Assembly (NCBI RefSeq): GCF_009765225.1
Contig: NZ_VMSF01000001.1
Location: 2,480,001-2,544,000, forward strand
Direction: 5' to 3'
Length of the DNA stretch: 64,000 bases
Origin: Leifsonia sp. AG29
GTDB taxonomy: Bacteria; Actinomycetota; Actinomycetes; Actinomycetales; Microbacteriaceae
Each line of letters opens with the position of its first letter. Position 1 is the first letter of the stretch. Shown piece by piece: positions 41,811 to 49,700 of this stretch. The notes under the pieces are model-generated. The model saw only the letters and a list, made by a program, of their open reading frames with translations. It searched no databases and was not told the DNA's origin. The position numbers and the translations under genes were made by a program.

Positions 41811-42184
41811 TACTTCTTCTCCATCTTCGCGCCGTAACGGCTGCGAGCCTGCTTGCGGTTCTTGACGGCCTGGGTGTCGAGCGCGCCGCGCACGATCTTG
41901 TAGCGGACGCCGGGCAGGTCCTTCACACGACCGCCGCGGACGAGCACCATCGAGTGCTCCTGCAGGTTGTGGCCCTCACCGGGGATGTAAGCGGTGACCT
42001 CGGTCCCGTTCGAGAGCTTGACGCGCGCGACCTTGCGGAGCGCGGAGTTCGGCTTCTTCGGGGTGGTGGTGTAGACACGGGTGCACACGCCGCGCTGCTG
42101 GGGGTTCGCCTTCAGAGCGGGAGCCTTGGTCTTGGTGACCTTCGGCGACCGGCCCTTGCGAACCAACTGCTGAATGGTTGGCAC
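41810..42184 (-). CDS. rpsL: 30S ribosomal protein S12
   Basis: This 124-residue S12 starts at GTG 42184 ([20 protein letters not shown]). The streptomycin-relevant positions look wild type: [16 protein letters not shown] keeps the Lys that mutates to Arg, and [16 protein letters not shown] keeps the second site Lys. First gene of the str operon, with a leader of about 250 nt. Confidence 0.97.
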   Translation of the reverse strand: MPTIQQLVRKGRSPKVTKTKAPALKANPQQRGVCTRVYTTTPKKPNSALRKVARVKLSNGTEVTAYIPGEGHNLQEHSMVLVRGGRVKDLPGVRYKIVRGALDTQAVKNRKQARSRYGAKMEKK

Positions 42185-42499
42185 TGACTTCTCCTTATAT
42201 GGACTGCACGGTGACAGGTGTTGCTTTCCCCGCGCTCGATCAGCCCGAGCCTGACGGCAGGGACTGAGGGTGTTCGCGGGGGGATCGGCTCGCGTTGACA
42301 GGCCGATATGCCGTGGGGGCGGGGATTCCGTGCGGTCTCCCAGCCCATCGGATGAGTACGTGCCGGCTCGCGCGCTCCGGACCTTCGATCTCGACGATCA
42401 GTGGGCACGGAACGAGCGCGCGACAGAGCGCACACCCGATAAATACTATCGTCCGCGTCGGTGCCGGTCAAATGAAGGCGGCCGTGATAGGGCCCGGTC
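42185..42499 (-). promoter_or_regulatory. Promoter and long leader of the str operon
   Basis: On the minus strand TTGACC (42466-42471), a 17-bp spacer and TAGTAT (42443-42448) form a near-consensus promoter. The leader from about 42436 to 42185 is some 250 nt and encodes nothing obvious. AGGAG precedes the rpsL GTG. Confidence 0.75.
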
Positions 42500-42561
42500 C
42501 GCGGAGGGCGAAACCTCCGCGACGACGAGAGCGCGGGCACCCTCATCGGGTGCCCGCGCTC
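42500..42561 (-). terminator. Tandem terminator hairpins after the WXG100 gene
   Basis: The first hairpin met by transcription pairs 42529-42542 with 42548-42561 (14 bp, perfect). The second pairs CGCGGAGG (42500-42507) with CCTCCGCG (42514-42521). They separate the type VII locus from the str operon promoter. Confidence 0.7.
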
Positions 42562-42583
42562 GTCCGTCCTGAGCGGCGGAGGG

Positions 42584-42880
42584 TCAGCCGCCGATGCCCT
42601 TGGCGAGCTCGCTGTCGACGTTCTGCAGCGCGTCGGCGGCCTTGGTGAGGAACTGCGACATGCCGTCGAGGCCGTTGACCGCGTCGGTGGTCCCCTTCGT
42701 GAACTGCTCGTACGACGAGTGGAAGGCGCCGGAGGCCTGGTCGGTGACGAAGCCGCCGTTGACGAGGCCGTTCACGAGGTTCTGGAGCTCGTGCAGCTTC
42801 GCGGTGATGTCGTCCTTGCCCGCGATGAGGCGGTTGGCGGCATCGGTCATCTCGCCGTACGTGACGTTCATGTTGGCCAT
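42584..42880 (-). CDS. WXG100-family type VII secretion target lacking the Trp-x-Gly turn
   Basis: The 98-residue, almost fully helical protein has the size and helix-turn-helix layout of WXG100 proteins (helix 1 about 8-40, helix 2 about 52-92). At the turn, where Trp-x-Gly is expected, it reads GGFVTDQASGAFHSSYEQF: the Gly-Ala-Phe part is kept and the Trp is missing. ATG 42880 gives the usual length and has GAAGGG upstream. A dyad and -10 box in the 137-bp upstream spacer give it its own promoter. It is expected to be secreted through the EssC-like system encoded nearby. Confidence 0.8.
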   Translation of the reverse strand: MANMNVTYGEMTDAANRLIAGKDDITAKLHELQNLVNGLVNGGFVTDQASGAFHSSYEQFTKGTTDAVNGLDGMSQFLTKAADALQNVDSELAKGIGG

Positions 42881-42938
42881 GAGGTCTGATCCCTTCGTTG
42901 TGGAGAGGCCGTGCCGACGTGCCCGACCAGCTGCCTCC

Positions 42939-42984
42939 ACTCAATCAGGGACCCGCTGCGCGCGGAATGGGGAGGACTCCCCAT
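42939..42984 (-). promoter_or_regulatory. Promoter of the WXG100 gene with 18-bp dyad
   Basis: The dyad ATGGGGAGGACTCCCCAT spans 42967-42984. Exactly 22 nt further on the minus strand lies TTGAGT (42939-42944), the inferred -10. The same arrangement occurs twice around 46664-46737. Confidence 0.65.
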
Positions 42985-43017
42985 GGCCCGCCGGGACGGG
43001 GACGGGGAGGGGGCGCC

Positions 43018-43791
43018 TCAGGTCAGCGACTCGAGCCGGTAGAGGGGCTCGCCCGAGCGCCACGCGCTCAGGATCCCCGCGAGCGCGAGAACGGCGCAGG
43101 CGGCCGCTGCGACCGTGATCCAGAGCGCGGCGGAGGCGTCGGCGGCGACGACCGGCAGGAGGCCGACCAGCGCGCCCGCCGCGAAGGCGAGCACGAGCTC
43201 GAGGCGGAACCGGTGCGAGACCTGGCGCCAGAACTCCTGCGAGGCCGACCCGCGCCGCACGGTGCCGCGGCGGGCGAGCGCGTCGTAGGAGGCGCGCTTC
43301 AGGAGCGACCCGACGATGGCGCCCGCCATGCCGGCGGCGAAGAGCCCGTACGCGTCGAGCAGCATCCAGAACTCGTCGTCGGGACGGAAGGCGTCCCTCC
43401 CGCTCACGAGGGCCAGCGGCACCGGAATCAAGGCGGCCCACGCAGCGATCGCCACGACGAGCCAGAGGAGGCGCGACCAGGTGCGCAACGGCCGGAGGGT
43501 CACCGTGTTGCTACCGCCGCGGAGACCCCGCCTGGCGCGGCTCGACCAGTCACCGCGCCGCGTGTACTCGGCGAGGAAGAGCGGCGCGGCCGCGATCATG
43601 AGCACGACGAACGGCGCCGCGACCAGGTTGCGGCCCCAGTCCTTCCCGACGAGATGCTCGAGGGAGGCGCCTCCGGCCGTCACCGCGAGGAACCAGCCGA
43701 GCAGGGCGAGAGCGACGACGACGAGCCCTCCGCCGAGCGCGTACAGGGTGGGGGCGCTCAGCGAGGTGGGAGCGCTGCGCTCGGCGCTCAC
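43018..43791 (-). CDS. Unknown multi-pass membrane protein of the type VII locus
   Basis: I do not recognise this 257-residue protein. It has about six hydrophobic helices: near residues 15-38, 57-75, 106-128, 140-162, 195-215 and 220-240. A basic loop (ARRGLRGGSNTVTLRPLRTW) lies between the second and third. No catalytic motif is visible. Its start overlaps the preceding gene's stop by 4 bp, so it belongs to the operon running down from 46635. A membrane partner of the EssC ATPase is possible but not shown. Confidence 0.75.
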   Translation of the reverse strand: MSAERSAPTSLSAPTLYALGGGLVVVALALLGWFLAVTAGGASLEHLVGKDWGRNLVAAPFVVLMIAAAPLFLAEYTRRGDWSSRARRGLRGGSNTVTLRPLRTWSRLLWLVVAIAAWAALIPVPLALVSGRDAFRPDDEFWMLLDAYGLFAAGMAGAIVGSLLKRASYDALARRGTVRRGSASQEFWRQVSHRFRLELVLAFAAGALVGLLPVVAADASAALWITVAAAACAVLALAGILSAWRSGEPLYRLESLT

Positions 43792-44393
43792 CGGGCGGCC
43801 TCCGCGGGAGCCGGGCGGGCCGCCCAGCGGACGGAGTCGACGATGGCGTCGAAGAGCTCGGTGTAGAGCGCCGGGTCACCGGGTGAGGGCACATCGACGC
43901 TGAGGTGGAGGAGCCGGTCGCCGGAGGGGACCGGCATCCAGTAGTCGAGCCGCACCTCCTGTGTCGACGCGGCGCCGATCTGCAGCCGGCCGACGCTCGA
44001 GCGCCGAACGGTGGGACCGCAGTCGAGGTCGAGCGGTTCGGCGTCCGGGAAGGCCGTCCGGAGGCGCTCGGGGCCGGCCGCTGCACCGCCGCCGGCCGGC
44101 CAGGGCTGGAAATGCATCACGAGCGCCGCGGGGAACGGGATGCCGGGCAGGATCTCGAGCGAGAGGCCCACCCGGAAAGCGCCGGCCGCGCGAGCCGAGG
44201 CGGCCATGCCGAGCAGCTGCTCGCGGGCGTCGCGGCGGAGGCGCGCGAGCCGGTCGTTCATCCCGACCTGCCGCTTGACGAAGGAGGCGATCTCGGCCTT
44301 GGCGCGGTCGTCGCCCTCGAGCGGAACGGAGACCCAGGTGCCGGGGAGGACGATCGTGAAGTCGGCCTCCCCGACCGTGAGCTGACGGGTCAT
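43788..44393 (-). CDS. Unknown soluble protein, paralogue of the next upstream gene (type VII locus)
   Basis: The 201-residue product opens with a strand-rich segment (EADFTIVLPGTWVSVPLEGD), then a long helix with MNDRLARLRRDAREQLLGMA, then a beta-rich half. No signal peptide or membrane segment is present. Its order of elements matches the protein encoded at 44390-45013 (P-x-G-[FW] start, helix, GxxF/P-beta), so the two look like divergent paralogues. The fold recalls PsbP/Mog1-like or EspG-like proteins only in outline. ATG 44393 overlaps the upstream stop (ATGA). Confidence 0.7.
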   Translation of the reverse strand: MTRQLTVGEADFTIVLPGTWVSVPLEGDDRAKAEIASFVKRQVGMNDRLARLRRDAREQLLGMAASARAAGAFRVGLSLEILPGIPFPAALVMHFQPWPAGGGAAAGPERLRTAFPDAEPLDLDCGPTVRRSSVGRLQIGAASTQEVRLDYWMPVPSGDRLLHLSVDVPSPGDPALYTELFDAIVDSVRWAARPAPAEAAR

Positions 44394-45013
44394 GCCTCGA
44401 GCTCCACACGGAGCGTCGCGACGATGCTCTCGGTCTCGGCGGGCATGTCGCCGAACGCCGCGAGGTCGGCGGTGGTGAAGGTCACGTGCACCATCTCGTC
44501 GGCTCCCGGGGGGAACACGCCGAAGACGGTCCGCGCCTCCACCCAGCCCTCCGAGCCCGCGTCCGGGTCGTCGAGGTACTCGACGACCTGGTGCACCCCG
44601 GCGAGCGGGCCGCCGGCGATCTCGTGCCGCCAGCCGTCGAACAGGAGGGTGTGCCCCTCCGAGTCGGGATCGGCCGCCAGCTCGCGCGCCTCGGTCAGGA
44701 ACCACGCCGCATCGTGATGGGGCTCGATCGCCGCCAGCTGCAGGGTCATCACCGCACCGACGCTGAGGAACCCCTGCGGTCGCAGGTAGACGGCGGCGCT
44801 GAGGTACGGGTTGAGCTGGGCCAGGAGGCGCAGGCGCAGGTCGGCGAGCTCCCCCTCCAGCGTGCCGTCGGGGTCGGAGCCGCCGAGCTCGTCCGACGCG
44901 CGGCGGACCACGTCGCGCGCCCAGTCCTCGCTGGTGACCTCCTCGTCGAGGAGCATCGGGTAGAAGCCCTCCGGGATGGAGACGCTGAAGTCGCGGATGC
45001 CGGTCGGGGCCAT
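44390..45013 (-). CDS. Unknown soluble protein, paralogue of its downstream neighbour (type VII locus)
   Basis: This 207-residue protein begins with TGIRDFSVSIPEGFYPMLLD, has a helix ELADLRLRLLAQLNPYLSAA at about 60-80, and a beta-rich C-terminal half ending in a Glu/Leu-rich strand. It has no signal peptide. ATG 45013 is 7 nt after TAGGGT and is preferred over the GTG that overlaps that box. An assay-independent assignment is not possible; chaperone-like or adaptor roles are common for soluble proteins encoded between an ESX substrate and the ATPase. Confidence 0.7.
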   Translation of the reverse strand: MAPTGIRDFSVSIPEGFYPMLLDEEVTSEDWARDVVRRASDELGGSDPDGTLEGELADLRLRLLAQLNPYLSAAVYLRPQGFLSVGAVMTLQLAAIEPHHDAAWFLTEARELAADPDSEGHTLLFDGWRHEIAGGPLAGVHQVVEYLDDPDAGSEGWVEARTVFGVFPPGADEMVHVTFTTADLAAFGDMPAETESIVATLRVELEA

Positions 45014-45020
45014 GCCGCCC

Positions 45021-45026
45021 ACCCTA
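45021..45026 (-). promoter_or_regulatory. -10 box of the 44390-45013 gene, leaderless type
   Basis: TAGGGT on the minus strand, seven bases, then ATG. It lies inside the 10-bp gap after the 424-residue gene, so it would be an internal operon promoter. Confidence 0.4.
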
Positions 45027-46298
45027 GCCGAGGGTCCACTTCGGGAGGCGGCCGTCGGCGAGGTCCTTCGCGATCGACTCGGGCTTCAGCGACAGCGGCT
45101 TGTCGTTCGGGTCGAGCGGGTTGTCGGTGAGCGTCTGGATCTTCCCGGCGACGGCGCGGTAGTTCCACACCTTCAGCGCGACCTTGTAGCCGGTCGGGAT
45201 CTCGTCCATGACCTTCGCCGCGAACTGCGGGTTGTCGAACCCTGCGAGGCCCAGCGGGTTGCGCTGCAGCTTGAGGAGTCCCTCCGGGCCGGTAGTGAGC
45301 TTGAACGGGTTCTTGCCGAACACCTCCTTCATCACGTTCGGGAGGACCTTCGGGGAGCCGAGCATCGCCTGCACGTCCTTCAGCTCGGCGGCCTTGCTGC
45401 CCTTCGAGATGCCGGTGAGCAGGGTGAACTGGCGCCGCGGGAGCTTCATCGCGACGGTCAGGCCCTTGGCCTTGACGAGGTTCCCGATGTACTTGCCGAT
45501 GTTGGCGCCGAAGACGGTGAGGACGAGTCCTACGGCGGCGAACGCGACGTCGACCCAGCTGCCGCCGTTCATGGCCTTGACGACGCTCTCCACCAGCGTG
45601 ATGACCGCGCCGACCACCGCGATGACGAGGAGGATCTGCCCGAGGATCGGTACCCAGGAGAGGAACAGGGACAGCACGCCGGCGATCTGGCAGATCGTCT
45701 TGATGATGTCGCCCCAGTCGTCCCAGAAGCTGTCCTCCAGCCCGTGGTTGCCCTTGCCCTCGACGACGTCCTTGATCCGGCCCGAGGCGGTCTCCGCCGC
45801 GCGGTCCTTCGCGTCCCGCGCATCGCGCCAGGCCTGCTGGGCCGCCTGGAGCTCCTGGGAGGCGGCCGAGGCGGCGTCTCCCGCCCTCGTCGCCGCGAGC
45901 TGGTTGGCCGCGTGGGCCTCCGGCGTGCCCGTGTCGAGTGTGTGCTGGGCCGATGCGGCGCGGTGCTGGGCCTGATCGGCCGCGTCCTCGCGGGGCCCGA
46001 TGAGCGCGATCGCCTTGTCCGCGTCGTCCTGAGCCTGCTGGAGGTGCCCGGCGTACGTCTTCAGGGCGGCCGCGGTCACCTGGTACCGGTCCTGGGCCTT
46101 GTTGATGTCGTCGGCCACGTCGGCCGCGGACTTCTTGACGGCGTCGACGGCCTTGCTGGTCATTCCGCCGACCTCGCTGATACGGTTCAGCGCCGCGACG
46201 GATCGGGTGATCGCCGCCGCGATCTGCTCGTAGTGCTCCGCCTTGGAGCGGACGAGGTCCGGCCGTCCGGTGAGCTTCTCGTACTCCCTGTCGCCCAT
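45024..46298 (-). CDS. Putative type VII-secreted protein with membrane-active centre
   Basis: The 424-residue protein has an all-helical N-terminal domain (about 1-175, heptad-like with many Ala/Gln/Asp) resembling the long ESX/LXG-type targeting domains of actinobacterial secreted proteins. Two hydrophobic blocks follow (about 202-240 and 249-270). The C-terminal domain (about 271-424) starts NIGKYIGNLVKAKG and matches nothing I know. No Sec signal peptide is present. It sits between the EspC-like gene and the two paralogous soluble proteins, where an effector or a pore-forming substrate would be expected. Which neighbour, if any, confers immunity is unknown. The start ATG 46298 has AGGAGACG upstream. 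Confidence 0.7.
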   Translation of the reverse strand: MGDREYEKLTGRPDLVRSKAEHYEQIAAAITRSVAALNRISEVGGMTSKAVDAVKKSAADVADDINKAQDRYQVTAAALKTYAGHLQQAQDDADKAIALIGPREDAADQAQHRAASAQHTLDTGTPEAHAANQLAATRAGDAASAASQELQAAQQAWRDARDAKDRAAETASGRIKDVVEGKGNHGLEDSFWDDWGDIIKTICQIAGVLSLFLSWVPILGQILLVIAVVGAVITLVESVVKAMNGGSWVDVAFAAVGLVLTVFGANIGKYIGNLVKAKGLTVAMKLPRRQFTLLTGISKGSKAAELKDVQAMLGSPKVLPNVMKEVFGKNPFKLTTGPEGLLKLQRNPLGLAGFDNPQFAAKVMDEIPTGYKVALKVWNYRAVAGKIQTLTDNPLDPNDKPLSLKPESIAKDLADGRLPKWTLG

Positions 46299-46308
46299 CG
46301 CGTCTCCT

Positions 46309-46635
46309 CTACTCCGCCACCGCGCCGGGGTGGTGCTTCGCGACGTCGGCCGACGCGTGCTCGAGCGCTTTCGCCAGCTCGCCGTCGACCTTGGTGAAGC
46401 CGTCCGTGATCGCCCCGATCTGCTCGCGCAGCGCCTTCACCGACTCCGTCATCTTCTTGCGCTTGTCGTTCCACTTGTGCGCGAAGTCGTGGACGCGGTC
46501 GCCCAGCCCGTCGTGCCCGGTCGCCTCGGCGACGTCGTCGCTGAAGTCGTCGGCGTCCTCGAACTCCCGGACGACGGCGTCGAGGTCGTCGCGCAGCTGC
46601 CCGAGCAGCGCCAGATCGAGCTTGAGGTCGGTCAT
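46309..46635 (-). CDS. EspC-like small helical type VII secretion target
   Basis: This 108-residue helical protein (MTDLKLDLALLGQLRDDLDA, then a loop ATGHDGLGDRVHDFAHKWND and a long second helix) has the WXG100-like hairpin plan of the EspC/YukE-related targets found next to LXG-type genes. A Trp occurs at about residue 55 in HKWND, near the turn. It lies 10 bp before the 424-residue gene and probably pairs with its targeting domain. ATG 46635 has AGGAAGGAG upstream and its promoter carries the locus dyad. Confidence 0.75.
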   Translation of the reverse strand: MTDLKLDLALLGQLRDDLDAVVREFEDADDFSDDVAEATGHDGLGDRVHDFAHKWNDKRKKMTESVKALREQIGAITDGFTKVDGELAKALEHASADVAKHHPGAVAE

Positions 46636-46663
46636 CGCGGCTCCTTCCTGTCCACGCTGCATC

Positions 46664-46737
46664 ACGGTACCGGCGGCCCCCGCGCGAATCGATGGGGAGC
46701 GGTACCCATCGGCCGTGTCGGCTCCCGTCGGTATGGT
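46664..46737. promoter_or_regulatory. Shared divergent promoter region of the EspC-like gene and essC, with 18-bp dyad
   Basis: The dyad ATGGGGAGCGGTACCCAT spans 46692-46709. Exactly 22 nt to the right is TATGGT (46732-46737), the -10 of essC, which is followed by six bases and GTG. Exactly 22 nt to the left is TACCGT on the minus strand (46664-46669), the -10 of the EspC-like gene. The dyad would be centred near -43 for both promoters, the usual place of a class II activator. Confidence 0.7.
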
Positions 46738-46743
46738 GCTGAA

Positions 46744-49700
46744 GTGCGCCTCAAACTCACCCTCGCCCGCCCCTCGGGCACCAGCGACGACATCGTCGTG
46801 ACCTCCGATGCGGCGGCGAGCATCTCCGAGGTGGCGGCCACGATCGCGCGGGTCGACCCGCGTCCGAGCGGCACGCTGCCCGAGCCGGGGGCTCTGACCC
46901 TCCGCGCGCAGCTGCCGGGCCAGGTCGAACCGCTCGTCCTCCCGCCCGACGCCCCGATCGGGGAGGCGTGGATCGGCAGCGGCGCCACGGTGGCGATCGC
47001 CGACGCCGGAGTGCATTTCGCCTCGCCGCAGCTCGGTGACGCGCCGGTCGTCGCGAGTCTGCGCGTCCTGAGCGGACCGGGCGCCGGCATGGAACGTCAG
47101 ATCCGGCTCGGGACGACCGTGATCGGGCGCGACCCGTCGTGCGACATCGTCCTCGACGACCCGCTCGTCTCCAAGCGGCATGTCCGGCTCGAGGCGGGCG
47201 ACGGCGTGGAGGTCGTCGACCTCGGCTCGGCGAACGGCGTGGTCGTCGACGGCGGCCTCGTCACCCGGTTCACGATCCATCGGTCCGAGACGCTCCTCAT
47301 CGGTGACACCGAGGTCGAGGTCGCCGTGGCCGACGGCGCGGCTCAGCCGGCGGCGACGCCGACCGCCGGTCCCGTGTTCTTCAACCGCTCCCCCCGGGTC
47401 GAGCGGCGCTATGCCGGGCAGGTGTTCGAGGCGCCCGAGGTCCCCGCCGAGAAGGAGGACCCGCCGTTCCCGCTGCTCGCGATGATGACGCCCCTCCTCC
47501 TCGGCGCGGCGATGTTCGCGATCACGCGCCAGCCCGCGACGCTGCTCTTCGTCCTCCTGTCGCCGGCGATGCTGATCGGCAACTACCTGACGGGGCGGAC
47601 GCGGGGGCGGCGCAAGCTCAAGAAGCAGATCGCGCGCTTCGAGGAGCGCCTCGACGCCCTCGCCACCCGGCTCGAGCAGGAACGCGCCGTCGAGACCGAG
47701 CTCCGCCGCGCCGAGACGCCCACCACGGCCGACGCCCTCGCGGAGGCGGTGCGGCGTGGCCCCCTTCTGTGGACCCGTCGCCCCGAGCACTGGTCCTTCC
47801 TCAACCTGCAGCTCGGGCGCGGCTCGATGCGCTCACGCAACACGGTCCAGGTGTCCGACCGGGGCGAGCTCATCGTCGAGTTCCAGGAGCGGCTCGACGC
47901 GCTGATCGCCCGGTTCGAGCGCGTCGATGACGTGCCCGTGCTCGACAACCTCTACGAGTCGGGCGCTCTGGGCATCGCCGGCCCGGCCGAGCTGGTCGCC
48001 GGGTCGGTGAACTCGGTGCTGGTGCAGCTGACCTCCCTCCACTCCCCCGCCGAGCTGGCGGTCAGCGCGCTCGTGTCGCCCCGGTGGTCGCGCGAGCTCG
48101 GCTGGTTGAAATGGATGCCGCACACCTCCTCCCCGCACAGCCCGCTCGAGGGGGGCCACCTGGCCGACAGCGCGTCGAGCGCCGCCAGCGTGCTCGGCGC
48201 CCTCGAAGCACTCGTGGAGCGGCGCCTGGGCGAGGCTCGCGGCGCCCGGCGACGCGGAGCGATGGATCAGGAGCGGGCGGCCATCGACCGGGGAGCCGAC
48301 GTCGGAGGCGCCCAGACCACCGACGGCACGCCGTCTCCCATCCCGGCGGTCGTCGTGCTCATCTCGGATGACGTGGCGCTCGACCGCGCGCGTCTCGTCC
48401 AGCTCGCCGAGACGGCCGCCGATGCGGGCGTGTTCCCGATCTGGCTCTCCGAGCGGGTGGAGGCGCTCCCGGCCGTGTGCCGCACCTACCTCAGCCACTC
48501 GGAGGCTCCCGACAGGGCCACCGCCGGGTTCGTCCGCCTCGGCGAGACGATTCCCGACGTGGTCACCGAACCCGTGTCGGCCGCGGTCGCCCTCGACTAC
48601 GCACGGCGCATGGCGCCCGTCATCGACTCGGGCGCCCTCGTCGCCGACGCCAGCGACCTCCCGCGGTCGATCTCGCTGCTGAGCCTGCTCGGCCACGAGC
48701 TGGCGGAGTCGTCGCGCGCGGTCGTCGAGCGCTGGCAGCAGAACGCCTCCATCCACGACCGGTCCGGAGCGGCTCCGGTCACGAGGCGCCGCCCGGGGAC
48801 GCTGCGGGCGATCGTCGGGTCGGGAGGCGTGGACGCGATGCACCTCGACCTCCGCACGAACGGTCCGCACGCCCTCGTCGGCGGCACGACCGGAGCGGGC
48901 AAGAGCGAGTTCCTCCAGGCCTGGGTGCTCGGAATGGCGGCGGAGTACAGTCCCGACCGCGTCACCTTCCTGTTCGTCGACTACAAGGGCGGGTCGGCCT
49001 TCGCCGACTGCGTCAGCCTCCCGCACTGCGTCGGCCTCGTCACCGACCTCAGCCCGCACCTCGTCCGCCGGGCCCTGACCAGCCTGCGCGCCGAGCTCCG
49101 GCACCGCGAGCACCTGCTGAACCGCAAGAAGGCGAAGGATCTCCTCGAGCTCGAGAAGCGCGGCGACCCGGACAGCCCGCCGGCCCTCGTGCTCGTCATC
49201 GACGAGTTCGCCGCCCTGGTCGGCGACGTGCCGGAGTTCGTCGACGGTGTCGTCGACATCGCCCAGCGGGGCCGCTCGCTCGGGATCCACCTGATCATGG
49301 CCACCCAGCGCCCGGCAGGCGTCATCAAGGACAACCTCCGCGCCAACACCAACCTCCGGGTGGCGCTGCGCATGGCCGACGAGTCGGACAGTCAAGACGT
49401 CGTGGGCGTCGTCGACGCGGCGCATTTCGACCCCGGGCTCCCGGGTCGCGGGATCGCGAAGACCGGCCCCGGGCGCCTCGTCCGATTCCAGTCCGCCTAC
49501 GGCGGGGGCTGGACCTCGCGCGATCCGGAGCGGGCGGGCGTCGAGATCGCCGAGCTCCGGTTCGGCGGCGAGCTCCGCTGGGAGGAGGAGCGGGTCTCCG
49601 ACGAGCCCGAGCGCGACCTCGGCCCGACCGATCAGCAGCGGCTCGTCGCCTCCATCGTCCGGGCGCAGAGCGACGCGCACATCCCGGCTCCGCGGCGACC

